Assembly (NCBI GenBank): GCA_963782415.1
Contig: CAWAJT010000007.1
Location: 62,001-126,000 of the forward strand
From: Bog-473 sp963782415
Lineage (GTDB): Bacteria > Actinomycetota > Acidimicrobiia > Acidimicrobiales > RAAP-2
Direction of reading: 5' to 3'
Length of the DNA: 64,000 nt
Position 1 is the stretch's first letter, and each line of letters begins with the position of its first letter. The position numbers and the translations under genes are program-made. Below the pieces are notes generated by a model. It worked only from the letters and a program-made list of their open reading frames with translations, did not search any database and was not told where the DNA came from. Positions 53,349-61,987 of this stretch are shown one piece after another.

Positions 53349-54374
53349 TCAGAGGAGACGGAGCTGCTGGCCGCCTTCGGCCTCAGGCGTACTGGTCCGG
53401 GGCGCGGCGGGCGTGCCGCGGTAGCGGTTCTGGCCGGACACCCCGCACCGACGGGCGGCCGCCCGCACAATGCCCTCCACCCGTTCGCGCTCGGCATCCT
53501 CCTGGTACGCGCCGTGCCGGAAGCGCTCCCGGTGCAGGCGGACCAAGTCGGGCCGTTCGCCCTGGAGCCAGTCGAAGTAATGCATCCGGACCGCGCCGCG
53601 CAGGTGGAGGGCCACCGCGGAGATCGACGCTGCTCCTGCTCCGGCACAGGCCTCGACGACGTCCGTGAGCTGCACCTCGGAGTCCGAGAGGCCCGGGAGC
53701 ACCGGGGCCACGAGGACACCGCACGGGATGCCCATGGTGGTGAGTCGGCGCAATGCCTCCACGCGGCGGTCGGGCGGGGGAGTGCCGGGCTCGGTCAGCT
53801 TCCAGACCGCCCGGTCGAGGGTGCCGATGGAGAAGCTCACCGCCACCTCGGTGCGCTCGGCTGCCGCCGCGAGCAGGGCGGCGTCGCGCAGGACCAGCGT
53901 CGACTTGGTCAGGATGCTGAACGGATTCCGCGCCGCCGCGAGCGTCTCGACGATGCCGCGGGTGAGGTGGTATTTGCCTTCGGCGTGCTGGTAGGGATCG
54001 GTATTGGTACCCATGGCGATGTGATCCCCCTCCCACGAGGGTGCGCGGAGCTCGGCCCGCAACCGCTCGACGGCGTTGACCTTGACCACGATCTTGCGTT
54101 CGAAATCCGCCCCGATCCCCAGCCCGAGGTAGTCGTGGGTCGGCCGGGCGAAGCAGTACACGCAGGCGTGGCTGCATCCTCGATACGGGTTGATGGTGCG
54201 GCGAAAAGGCATGCGACTCTCGGCCGGCACCGTGTTGATGATGGTGCGGGCGTTGACGTGAAGGAACTCCATGCCGGCGTAGGCGCCCTTGCCCACGTGC
54301 CGCTCCGCCGCCCGCTCGTCGGCGAAGAGGCTGCTGCCCGTTTCGTTCTCGGCCAGGGCCCAGCGCAATGCCAT
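53349..54374 (-). CDS. Radical SAM protein, Rv2578c-like (SplB-related)
   Basis: A 341-residue enzyme with the radical SAM cluster motif RGCSHACVYCFARPTHDY (Cys67, Cys71, Cys74) and NTDPYQHAEGKYHLTRG. It resembles the spore-photoproduct lyase family in sequence and belongs to the Rv2578c group of actinobacteria, whose reaction is unknown; DNA repair is suspected. The start is ATG 54374: it coincides with the predicted leaderless transcription start of the SOS-box promoter, and the family N-terminus ALRWALAENE begins there. The promoter makes DNA-damage induction likely. It is divergent from ftsK. Confidence 0.85.
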   Translation of the reverse strand: MALRWALAENETGSSLFADERAAERHVGKGAYAGMEFLHVNARTIINTVPAESRMPFRRTINPYRGCSHACVYCFARPTHDYLGLGIGADFERKIVVKVNAVERLRAELRAPSWEGDHIAMGTNTDPYQHAEGKYHLTRGIVETLAAARNPFSILTKSTLVLRDAALLAAAAERTEVAVSFSIGTLDRAVWKLTEPGTPPPDRRVEALRRLTTMGIPCGVLVAPVLPGLSDSEVQLTDVVEACAGAGAASISAVALHLRGAVRMHYFDWLQGERPDLVRLHRERFRHGAYQEDAERERVEGIVRAAARRCGVSGQNRYRGTPAAPRTSTPEAEGGQQLRLL

Positions 54375-54381
54375 GTGCGGT

Positions 54382-54410
54382 ACGATAGCGAACATATGTT
54401 CGTAGGACAA
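54382..54410 (-). promoter_or_regulatory. LexA (SOS) box between -35 and -10 of the radical SAM gene
   Basis: CGAACATATGTTCG (54389-54402) is a perfect palindrome and a full match to the Gram-positive LexA box CGAACRNRYGTTCG. It lies in a 17-nt spacer between TTGTCC (-35, 54405-54410) and TATCGT (-10, 54382-54387) on the minus strand, exactly where a repressor blocks RNA polymerase. The -10 is 7 nt before ATG 54374, so the message is leaderless. The ftsK gene begins 17 nt away on the other side and could also be affected. Confidence 0.88.
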
Positions 54411-54418
54411 CGGGCGGG

Positions 54419-56869
54419 GTGTCCACAAAAAGGACCAGGTCAACCACTAATCTCGACCGCACTGTGGTGACCAAGACCCGCGGGGGTGCGACGACGCGCC
54501 TGCCCGCCCGTACCACGAAGAAGCCGGCAGCCCGGGCGAAGCGGTCCCAACCGCCTCCTCGCCCGCCGTTTTGGCGCGTCCAGTCGAGGGACCTCTGGGC
54601 TATCGGCCTCATCACGCTGGGGGTCCTGTTGGCGCTGGCCGTGTGGGGCAAGCAGCTCGGACCTGTCGGGACCGGGGTCGACACCGGCCTCGCCCTGCTG
54701 GCGGGCTGGGTCCGCGTCCTCCTCCCGCTGGTGGCCTTCGGCGCCGGTTTCGCGCTATTGCTCGATCGGCCCGACCGCGACAGCGATGACGAAGACGGCG
54801 ACGGCGCCGACCCCTGGCGCCTCGTGGTCGGCACCGTCCTCGGCTTGCTCGGCGTGTGTGGGTTGGCCGAACTGGCCAAGAAGACGCCTACATTCTCGAA
54901 CACACATTCGCTGAAGGGCGCCGGCGGATTCCTCGGTGCGGCCCTCGGCCGCCCGCTGCACGCCGGCATCGGCTCGGCGGGCGCCGCCGTTCTCCTCGTC
55001 GCGGTGGTCTTCGTGGCCGTGCTGGTGGCCACCGGGGTGTCGTTGGCCACGGTCGGCCAGACGCTGCGTGCCGCCGGGGCCTGGACCGGGCGGACCGGTG
55101 CGGCCCTGTGGCGGGGCAAGCCCTTCGTGGTGACTGCTGATCTCGGTACGGATGCTCCGGCGGAGGCCGCCTCGTCCCGCCGCGTCCCCTTCGACGCGGA
55201 GGCTGACATGGCCGACGACGAGGACCCGGTGCACGAGCCCGAGCCCGAGCCCGAGCCCGACGTCGAGCCCGTGCCCGTCCAGGCACCGCCGCCCGCGGTG
55301 GCCTCGTCCCCCCGGATCGCGGGCGAATGGGTGCTGCCGCCCATGAACCTCCTTGAGGCGTCGAAGAAGATGCGTCAGGACCAGCGCCAGATCGATGCCC
55401 TCGGCGAGGACCTGGTGCGTGCGCTGGAAGCCCATGGCGTCGAGACCAGGCTGGTCGGCTGCCGGGTGGGTCCCACGGTGACGCGCTACGAGCTCGAGCT
55501 CGGCCCCGGCGTCAAGGTCGCTCGCGTCACGAGCCTCTCGAAGGACATTGCCTACGCCATGGCGTCGCCCGACGTCCGTATCCTGGCGCCGATCCCGGGG
55601 AAGTCGGCTATCGGTGTCGAGGTGCCGAACCGAACGCGCCAGCTGGTGTCGCTGCGCGACATCCTCGAGTCGAACGAGGCGACGCCCTCGGCCACGACCC
55701 ACCCGCTGGAGGTGGCGATGGGCCGCGACATCGCCGGCCGCGCCGTCATGGCGAACCTGGCCGAAATGCCGCACATCCTCATCTCGGGTTCGACCGGCTC
55801 CGGGAAGTCGTCGTGCATGAACTCCATCATCACGTCCATCCTCATGCGCGACACCCCGGACAAGGTCAAGATGATTCTTGTCGACCCCAAGCGTGTCGAG
55901 CTCGGCCAGTACGACGGCCTTCCACACCTCCTCAACCCCGTCGTCGTCGACCCGAAGAAGGCTGCCAACGCGCTCGCCTGGGCCGTCAAGGAGATGGAGC
56001 GCCGTTACGACATGTTGGCCGAGAACGGCGTGCGCGACATCACCGGCTACAACCAGCTCGTCGAGCAGGGGCTCGTCGCGCCACCGCCACCATCGGACCG
56101 CCGGCGTATGCGCGAGGTCGCCGCCCGGGCGCTGGGTGAGGAGCACGCCGCCGTCGAGGACGAGGACGATCTGGAGCCCGAACCGGAGCCCCCGCAGCCC
56201 CTTCCCTTCATCCTCGTGATCGTGGACGAGCTGAACGACCTGATGATGGTGGCGGCCCGCGACGTCGAGGACTCCATTGTGCGGATCGCCCAGATGGCCC
56301 GGGCCGTCGGCATCCACCTCGTCATCGCCACGCAGCGCCCGTCCGTCGACGTCATCACGGGTGTGATCAAGGCCAACATCCCGAGCCGGATGGCCTTTTC
56401 GGTCTCTTCGCTGGCCGACAGCCGGGTCATCCTCGACCAACCCGGGGCCGAGCGCCTGATCGGCAAGGGCGACATGCTCCTCTTGACGGCGTCGTCCAAC
56501 ATTCCCCGCCGCCTGCAGGCACCGTGGGTCTCGGAGGAAGAGGTGCGCGATGTCGTCCGGCACTGGCACGCGCAGGGAGGCACCTCCGAGCAGGTCGTTG
56601 CCATCGAAGGCATCGACGACGTGCCTTCGGGGGGCGGTGGTTTCGACGATGACGACGACGAGCTCCTGAGCCAGGCGCGCGAGCTCGTGGTGCGCTCGCA
56701 GCTGGGCTCAACGTCCATGTTGCAGCGCAAGCTCCGGGTCGGCTTCGCTCGGGCCGGGCGGCTGATGGACCTACTCGAACAAGGCGGCGTGGTCGGACCG
56801 AGCGAGGGCTCCAAGGCGCGGGCCGTCCTCATCACCCCCGAAGAGCTCGACGGATCGAACGGGCGGTGA
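54419..56869 (+). CDS. ftsK: DNA translocase FtsK/SpoIIIE
   Basis: An 816-residue motor. A basic N-terminus precedes four transmembrane helices (about residues 60-240). An acidic, Pro-rich linker (including a PEPEPEPEP run) leads to the motor: ISGSTGSGKSSCMNSIITSI (Walker A), MILVDPKRVELGQYDGLPHL, ILVIVDELNDLMMVAARDVE (Walker B) and IHLVIATQRPSVDVITG. The C-terminal gamma winged helix is LQRKLRVGFARAGRLMDLLE with GVVGPSEGSKARAV. It pumps chromosome DNA at the division septum. An insert of about 40 residues, rich in Glu and Pro, precedes Walker B. The start is GTG 54419; a second GTG at 54464 would lose 15 residues. Confidence 0.94.
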   Translation: MSTKRTRSTTNLDRTVVTKTRGGATTRLPARTTKKPAARAKRSQPPPRPPFWRVQSRDLWAIGLITLGVLLALAVWGKQLGPVGTGVDTGLALLAGWVRVLLPLVAFGAGFALLLDRPDRDSDDEDGDGADPWRLVVGTVLGLLGVCGLAELAKKTPTFSNTHSLKGAGGFLGAALGRPLHAGIGSAGAAVLLVAVVFVAVLVATGVSLATVGQTLRAAGAWTGRTGAALWRGKPFVVTADLGTDAPAEAASSRRVPFDAEADMADDEDPVHEPEPEPEPDVEPVPVQAPPPAVASSPRIAGEWVLPPMNLLEASKKMRQDQRQIDALGEDLVRALEAHGVETRLVGCRVGPTVTRYELELGPGVKVARVTSLSKDIAYAMASPDVRILAPIPGKSAIGVEVPNRTRQLVSLRDILESNEATPSATTHPLEVAMGRDIAGRAVMANLAEMPHILISGSTGSGKSSCMNSIITSILMRDTPDKVKMILVDPKRVELGQYDGLPHLLNPVVVDPKKAANALAWAVKEMERRYDMLAENGVRDITGYNQLVEQGLVAPPPPSDRRRMREVAARALGEEHAAVEDEDDLEPEPEPPQPLPFILVIVDELNDLMMVAARDVEDSIVRIAQMARAVGIHLVIATQRPSVDVITGVIKANIPSRMAFSVSSLADSRVILDQPGAERLIGKGDMLLLTASSNIPRRLQAPWVSEEEVRDVVRHWHAQGGTSEQVVAIEGIDDVPSGGGGFDDDDDELLSQARELVVRSQLGSTSMLQRKLRVGFARAGRLMDLLEQGGVVGPSEGSKARAVLITPEELDGSNGR
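55235..55258. repeat. GAGCCC hexanucleotide repeat in ftsK
   Basis: Four GAGCCC units encode the Glu-Pro run of the FtsK linker. The unit is in frame. It is the third dipeptide-encoding 6-bp repeat in the window. Confidence 0.8.
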
Positions 56870-58206
56870 GCCCGGAGGCTCCGACGACACCGTTCATGGT
56901 GGCGCCGTTCGCGCTGGACACCTTGCGCGAGGCGCCACCCTCGGTACAACCTCCTCCCGAGCACGGACGGCATGCACCGCCTCCCAAGGGGCACCGCCGG
57001 CGGCGCCACGGTCGCCGCTGGGCGTCCGTTCTGACGCTGCTCGCGCTGCTCGCCGCCGCCGGGGGCTCCGTGGCCTGGCGGCTGAGCAGACCCGCCCCTG
57101 CCCCCACGGCCTCGTCGACGTTGGCCCGCACGGTGCACGTGCCCGCGCACGCCGTCAGTCTTCCCTGGCCCACCACCGGACAGGCGGCGATCGCCGTTCC
57201 CTCAATCGGCGTCAACGTAGGGTCGGGGCCCGAGCAGCCCGTGCCGGTGGCCAGCCTGACCAAAATGATGACGGCCTACGTGATCCTGCACGATCATCCG
57301 CTGGCGTTGCATCAGCCGGGGCCCACCATCACCGTGAGTCAGGCCGACGTCGACGACTACGAGTTCGACACCGTCAACGACGATTCCAATGCCCAGGTCC
57401 AGGTGAACGAACAGCTCAGCGAGCGACAGGTGCTCAGCGGGTTGCTGGTGCATTCGGCGGACAACTATGCCGACCTCGTGGCCCGCTGGGACGCCGGGAG
57501 CATTCCCGCCTTCGTCGCGAAGATGAACGCCGACGCGGTCCGTCTCGGCATGACCCACTCACATTTCGCCGACGCCAGCGGTATCGATCCGGGCTCGGTC
57601 TCGACGGCCTCGGACATGCTCAAGGTGGCAGTCCCCGACATGGCCAACCCCACCTTCGCCTCCATGGTCCAGATGTCGTCGGTGACGCTGCCTGTCGCCG
57701 GCACCATCTCCACCTACACGCCGCTGCTCGGCTTTCAGGGCGTGATCGGCGTGAAGTCGGGCTTCACCAACGCCGCCGGTGGGTGTGACGTCCTCGGCGC
57801 GGTGCGCACGGTGCACGGTAAGCCGACGCTCATTCTGGCCGCGGTCACGGGCCAGGAGGGCCCCGTGGTGCTGGCGCAGGCGGGTCTGCATGCGTTGGCC
57901 CTCGTCGACGCGGCGGCACCGCTCATCGGTAGCACCACGGTCCTGCGGGGGAATCAGGTCGTGGCGCACGTCAGCGAGGGCGGGTCGACGGTGAACGCCC
58001 GCACCGTCGCGTCCGCCTCCGTGTTGACGTGGCCCGGCGTCACGGCGACGCGAGAGTTCCGGCCGGCGGCCAACATCGCTGATCAGCCGCCCCGGGGAAC
58101 GCGGGCCGGGAACGTCGTTGTGTCGCTCGGGACACAGCGGGTCGCGGTACCGGTGCGGACAGAAAGAGATGTCCCGCCCGTGACCTTGCTGCACCGCATC
58201 TTCTGA
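56866..58206 (+). CDS. D-alanyl-D-alanine carboxypeptidase (PBP5-type serine peptidase)
   Basis: A 446-residue protein starting at GTG 56866, overlapping the ftsK stop (GTGA). A cytoplasmic Pro/Arg-rich tail precedes one membrane segment (residues about 46-67), so it is anchored by its N-terminus. The penicilloyl serine transferase motifs are ASLTKMM (SxxK), HSADNY where SxN is expected, and GVKSGFT (KSG). It trims the terminal D-Ala from peptidoglycan stems. The Asn of SxN appears as Asp (SAD), which is unusual. Pairing with ftsK suggests a division-linked role. Confidence 0.88.
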   Translation: MSPEAPTTPFMVAPFALDTLREAPPSVQPPPEHGRHAPPPKGHRRRRHGRRWASVLTLLALLAAAGGSVAWRLSRPAPAPTASSTLARTVHVPAHAVSLPWPTTGQAAIAVPSIGVNVGSGPEQPVPVASLTKMMTAYVILHDHPLALHQPGPTITVSQADVDDYEFDTVNDDSNAQVQVNEQLSERQVLSGLLVHSADNYADLVARWDAGSIPAFVAKMNADAVRLGMTHSHFADASGIDPGSVSTASDMLKVAVPDMANPTFASMVQMSSVTLPVAGTISTYTPLLGFQGVIGVKSGFTNAAGGCDVLGAVRTVHGKPTLILAAVTGQEGPVVLAQAGLHALALVDAAAPLIGSTTVLRGNQVVAHVSEGGSTVNARTVASASVLTWPGVTATREFRPAANIADQPPRGTRAGNVVVSLGTQRVAVPVRTERDVPPVTLLHRIF

Positions 58207-58232
58207 CGTCCGCCGTCGCCTAGCCTGATCCG

Positions 58233-59099
58233 GTGCGCGCCCGGGCTCCAGCGTCGTCGGCCAACCTCGGCCCTGGCTTCGACACCTTGGCTGTCGCGCT
58301 CGATCGCTACGTCAGCGTCGAGATCGAAGACGCACCGTCTCTTCGTGTGCGCAGTGAAGGCGAAGGATCAGGTCTCTTCGACGACGCCTCCCACCTCGCC
58401 GCCCGGGTGGCCGCCGAAGTGCTGGGCCACGATCGCTTTGTCGTCACGGTGCGCTCGCAGATTCCCATCGCCCGCGGTTTGGGCTCTTCCGCGGCGCTCG
58501 CCGCCGCCGCTGCTGCTGCCGCCGGCGCCGAGGACCCCTTCACGGTGGCGGCGGCCCATGACGGGCATCCCGAGAACGCCGCCGCCAGCGTGTTCGGGGG
58601 CCTGGTGGCGGCCACCATGGTGGAGGGACGACCGGCGCACGCTGCACTCGCGTTGAGTGAGGAGCTCGCTGTCGTCGCCGTGGTGCCCGAGCGCAATCTG
58701 GCCACACCACAGGCCCGCACGGTGCTGCCCGAGATGCTGACACGCGCCGACGCCGTGTTCAATCTCGGCCGCATGGGTCTCCTGGTGGCTGGACTGGCCG
58801 ACGTCGCCGCGCTCGTGCCCGAGGCCATGGAGGATCACATCCACCAGCCAGCCCGTACGACGCTGTTTCCCGAGGCGCCGGAGCTCCTGCACGCCTTGGT
58901 CGAAGCCGGCGCGCTTGCCGCGGGCTGGTCGGGCGCAGGACCGACCCTGGTCGGGTTCGTGCGGGCGGAGGCGGCCGCCCCGGTGCGAGCCGCTGCCGAG
59001 GCCGCGCTCGAGTCGGTGGGCGTGCCCGGACGCGCCGTCGTGCTGCAGCCTGATCGGCGCGGCCTCGTCTACGGAGAGGAAGCCGTTGTCCCGCTGTAG
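58233..59099 (+). CDS. thrB: Homoserine kinase
   Basis: A 288-residue GHMP kinase with RAPASSANLGPGFDTLAVAL, the ATP loop IPIARGLGSSAALAAA (residues 78-93), HPENAAASVFGGLV and SGAGPTLVGFV. It phosphorylates homoserine in threonine synthesis. GTG 58233 is 6 nt after TAGCCT, so the gene probably has its own leaderless promoter. No thrC or hom gene is adjacent, although they are clustered with thrB in many actinobacteria. Confidence 0.93.
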   Translation: MRARAPASSANLGPGFDTLAVALDRYVSVEIEDAPSLRVRSEGEGSGLFDDASHLAARVAAEVLGHDRFVVTVRSQIPIARGLGSSAALAAAAAAAAGAEDPFTVAAAHDGHPENAAASVFGGLVAATMVEGRPAHAALALSEELAVVAVVPERNLATPQARTVLPEMLTRADAVFNLGRMGLLVAGLADVAALVPEAMEDHIHQPARTTLFPEAPELLHALVEAGALAAGWSGAGPTLVGFVRAEAAAPVRAAAEAALESVGVPGRAVVLQPDRRGLVYGEEAVVPL

Positions 59100-59108
59100 C
59101 GCACCTTC

Positions 59109-59615
59109 CTACCTCGCCTGGCCAATCGCGTGGTCGAGGCGGGTGACATCGCTCTGCAGCTGGGTGATGGCCGCGTTGACGTTGAAGGTGTTGAGCACCT
59201 GGTTGTAGTTGGCCTGCGTCGGCTGCGCGGCACCGAGGATTTCCAGGCTGTTGGCCAATGTCTGCGCCGTGTCACGGGTCGTCGTGAGACTGGTGGCGGG
59301 GACGAGGAAACCGTGACCGACGGCGAGCAGGTTCGCGTAGCTGTGGATCTTGTTCCCGAGAGCCTTGTCGGCTGTCTCGAGGCACACGACAGGGCCGGGC
59401 TGCTTCGTGCAGCCGGCCGCATCGCTCAGATAGGTCTGCATGGCGGCCTGGACGGAGGCGTCGGCGCTCTTGAGCGAGGCACGGAGCGAGCTGGCCTGAC
59501 TGGAGCCGGAGCCCCCACCACCCGAGGAGCTGCACCCGGCCAGCACCACGACGAGAGGCGCCACTGTCACCCACCAGCAGGCCCGCCGGAACGTCTGGGT
59601 CGCCGTTTGGTCCAC
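59109..59615 (-). CDS. Lipoprotein, function unknown
   Basis: A 168-residue protein from GTG 59615. The signal ends in the lipobox VVLAGC followed by SSSGGGGSGSS, so the mature protein is lipid-anchored with a flexible linker. The remainder is helical with two Cys (AGCTKQ and VVCLET), possibly a disulfide, and no recognised domain. TAGATT 6 nt before the GTG indicates a leaderless message, divergent from miaB. Confidence 0.8.
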   Translation of the reverse strand: MDQTATQTFRRACWWVTVAPLVVVLAGCSSSGGGGSGSSQASSLRASLKSADASVQAAMQTYLSDAAGCTKQPGPVVCLETADKALGNKIHSYANLLAVGHGFLVPATSLTTTRDTAQTLANSLEILGAAQPTQANYNQVLNTFNVNAAITQLQSDVTRLDHAIGQAR

Positions 59616-59621
59616 GTCGAA

Positions 59622-59648
59622 AATCTAGGCGCCACCGTTCCCTAGACT
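59622..59648. promoter_or_regulatory. Back-to-back leaderless promoters of the lipoprotein gene and miaB
   Basis: TAGATT on the minus strand (59622-59627) is 6 nt before GTG 59615, and TAGACT on the plus strand (59643-59648) is 6 nt before ATG 59655. Only 15 bp separate the two -10 elements, so their upstream promoter regions overlap and the two genes would compete for polymerase. Confidence 0.6.
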
Positions 59649-59654
59649 CCGCGC

Positions 59655-61049
59655 ATGGCCCGGACGTACTTCATCCGCACCTTCGGGTGCCAGATGAACG
59701 AGCACGACTCCGAGCGGCTCGCGGGGCTGCTGGTGGCCGACGGCCTCGCTCCCGCCGCCACCATGGAGGACGCGGACGTGGTCGTGCTGAACACCTGCTG
59801 TATCCGGGAGAACGCCGACCAGCGGCTGTACGGCACGTTGGGGCGACTCAAGGAACTGGTCGATGCCAAGCCCGGGGTCCAGATCGCCGTCGGTGGATGC
59901 CTGGCCCAGAAGGATCGCGAGCGCATTCAAGAGAAGGTGGGCTGGGTCGACGTCGTGTTCGGCACCCACAACCTGGCCAGCGCACCGGCGCTCCTGCGGC
60001 GAGCGGAGGCCGATGGGCCCGTCATGGAGATCCTCGACGCGCCGGCGCCGGAAGCGGCGAGCAATCCGCTGTTGGGACCGGGCGCCGTCCGCGAGGTCCC
60101 GTACGCGGCGTGGGTCAACATCCAGACGGGCTGCGACAACTCCTGCGCCTTCTGCATCGTGCCGTCCGTGCGGGGGCCCGAAATGAGCCGACCTCTCGAC
60201 GAGATCGTGGACGAGGTCGAGCTCCTCGCTCGCAACGGCGTGACCGAAGTGACCCTGCTCGGCCAGAACGTCAATTCCTATGGACGTGACATCACCAAGC
60301 GCCGGCCGCTGTTCGCTCAGCTCCTCCGCACCGTGGGCGCGGTGGACGGCATTGGGCGGGTGCGCTTCACGAGTCCGCACCCCAAGGATCTCCGGCCCGA
60401 GACGATCGACGCGATGGCGGAGACACCAGAGGTCTGTGAACAGCTGCACCTCCCGCTGCAGTCGGGCAGCGACGCGGTGTTGCGGGCCATGCGGCGCGGG
60501 TACACGGCGGAGCGCTACCTCGAACGTCTGGCCGACGCTCGCCGCGCCATCGACGACTTGGCAGTGACCACTGACATCATCGTGGGGTTCCCGGGCGAGA
60601 CGGACGCCGACTTCGAAGCAACGCTCGCCGTTTGCGCCGAGGCCGGCTACGACGGCGCGTACACGTTCATCTTCTCGCCGCGACCGGGCACGAGGGCCGC
60701 GGCCATGCAATCCGATTTCGTTCCCGCCGAGGTCGTCGCCGAGCGATTCGAGCGCCTCAAGACAGTGGTGGACCGCTCCGCCTTGGCGCGGCACCGGGCG
60801 CGTATCGGCCGCGCCGAAGAAGCGTTGGTCGAAGGGATCAGCCGGCGGGACGACACCATGCTCACCGGACGCACCCGGCAGGGGAAGCTGGTCCATTTCG
60901 CCGCCGGAACAAGCGGCGGCAATCCGAAGCCGGGAGCGTTGGCCCGCGTGATCGTGACCGATGGCCACCCGCATCACTTGTCGGGTCACCTCCAGGAGGT
61001 GACGGCGCAGCCCCGACATCGTGTGCGGATCCCCGTGACGAGCGCTTGA
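59655..61049 (+). CDS. miaB: tRNA-2-methylthio-N6-dimethylallyladenosine synthase MiaB
   Basis: A 464-residue methylthiotransferase. The N-terminal UPF0004 domain has Cys12 (FGCQMNEHDSE), Cys48 (LNTCCIRENAD) and Cys82 (GGCLAQ) for the auxiliary iron-sulfur cluster; the radical SAM core has Cys160, Cys164 and Cys167 (GCDNSCAFCIVPSVRG); the C-terminus is a TRAM domain (LVEGISRRDDTML). It converts i6A37 in tRNA to ms2i6A37. The next gene, miaA, makes the i6A substrate, and the two overlap by 4 nt (TTGA). Confidence 0.96.
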   Translation: MARTYFIRTFGCQMNEHDSERLAGLLVADGLAPAATMEDADVVVLNTCCIRENADQRLYGTLGRLKELVDAKPGVQIAVGGCLAQKDRERIQEKVGWVDVVFGTHNLASAPALLRRAEADGPVMEILDAPAPEAASNPLLGPGAVREVPYAAWVNIQTGCDNSCAFCIVPSVRGPEMSRPLDEIVDEVELLARNGVTEVTLLGQNVNSYGRDITKRRPLFAQLLRTVGAVDGIGRVRFTSPHPKDLRPETIDAMAETPEVCEQLHLPLQSGSDAVLRAMRRGYTAERYLERLADARRAIDDLAVTTDIIVGFPGETDADFEATLAVCAEAGYDGAYTFIFSPRPGTRAAAMQSDFVPAEVVAERFERLKTVVDRSALARHRARIGRAEEALVEGISRRDDTMLTGRTRQGKLVHFAAGTSGGNPKPGALARVIVTDGHPHHLSGHLQEVTAQPRHRVRIPVTSA

Positions 61050-61960
61050 CAGCAGTCGCTTTGGTCGGCGTCACCGCCTCGGGGAAGTCGGACGCCGCAC
61101 TCGAGCTGGCCCGGCGCCGTGGCGACTGCGAAATCGTCTCGGTCGATTCCATGTGCGTCTACCGGGGCATGGACATCGGGACCTCGAAACCCGGTCCCGA
61201 GGCCCGGGAGGCCGTGCCGCACCATCTGCTGGACCTGGTCGATCCGGACGAGGACTTCAGCCTCACCCAATTCCAGGAGGCAGCCCGCCGGGCGCTGGCA
61301 GACATCAGTCGCCGTGGCCGCCATGCGCTGCTCGTCGGCGGGACCGGCCTCTACCTGCGGGCCGTGGTCGACGACCTGGTTATCCCGGGCCGCTATCCCG
61401 CGGTTGCCGACGCCCTCGACGCGGAACTCGAAGAAGGCAGGGCCGACGTGCCCGCTCTGCACGCCCGTCTGGCCGCACTCGACCCGGTGGGCGCCGGTCG
61501 GATGGAGCCGACCAATCGTCGACGGGTCGTGCGTGCCCTCGAGGTCACGATCGGGTCAGGCCGTCCGTTCTCGACCTTCGGCCCCGGCCTCGAGGCGTAT
61601 CCCGCGACCGGTCTGGCCCAGGTCGGACTGTCCCGCCCACCCGACGAGATCGACCGTCGGATTGAGGCCCGGTTCGATCGGATGGTCCGGGACGGCCTCG
61701 TCGACGAGGTACGTGCGCTGGCCGCCCGCCCCACCGGCATCTCGCGCACGGCGCGCCAGGCGCTGGGCTACCGGGAGGTCCTCGCACATGTGGAGGGGGG
61801 TGTCCCCCTCTCCGAGTGCCTGGACCAAGCCCTCCGGCGCACCCGGCACTTCGCCCGCCGCCAGGCCTCCTGGTTCCGGCGCGACCCACGCGTGAGCTGG
61901 GCCGAGAGCGAAGCGGCGGCTCAGAACCTCTTGGACCAGGTGCTGGTCGTGCACGGCTGA
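61046..61960 (+). CDS. miaA: tRNA dimethylallyltransferase MiaA
   Basis: A 304-residue enzyme. The start is TTG 61046 overlapping the miaB stop (TTGA), because the P-loop ALVGVTASGKSDAAL begins at residue 4 and no other start is available in frame. Other motifs: IVSVDSMCVYRGMDIGTSKP and LLVGGTGLYLRAVVDDL. It transfers the dimethylallyl group to A37 of tRNAs that read UNN codons. In M. tuberculosis miaB, miaA and dapF are also close together. Confidence 0.95.
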   Translation: MTAVALVGVTASGKSDAALELARRRGDCEIVSVDSMCVYRGMDIGTSKPGPEAREAVPHHLLDLVDPDEDFSLTQFQEAARRALADISRRGRHALLVGGTGLYLRAVVDDLVIPGRYPAVADALDAELEEGRADVPALHARLAALDPVGAGRMEPTNRRRVVRALEVTIGSGRPFSTFGPGLEAYPATGLAQVGLSRPPDEIDRRIEARFDRMVRDGLVDEVRALAARPTGISRTARQALGYREVLAHVEGGVPLSECLDQALRRTRHFARRQASWFRRDPRVSWAESEAAAQNLLDQVLVVHG

Positions 61961-61987
61961 CGCACCCCAGCTGCGACAATGGGTGGG

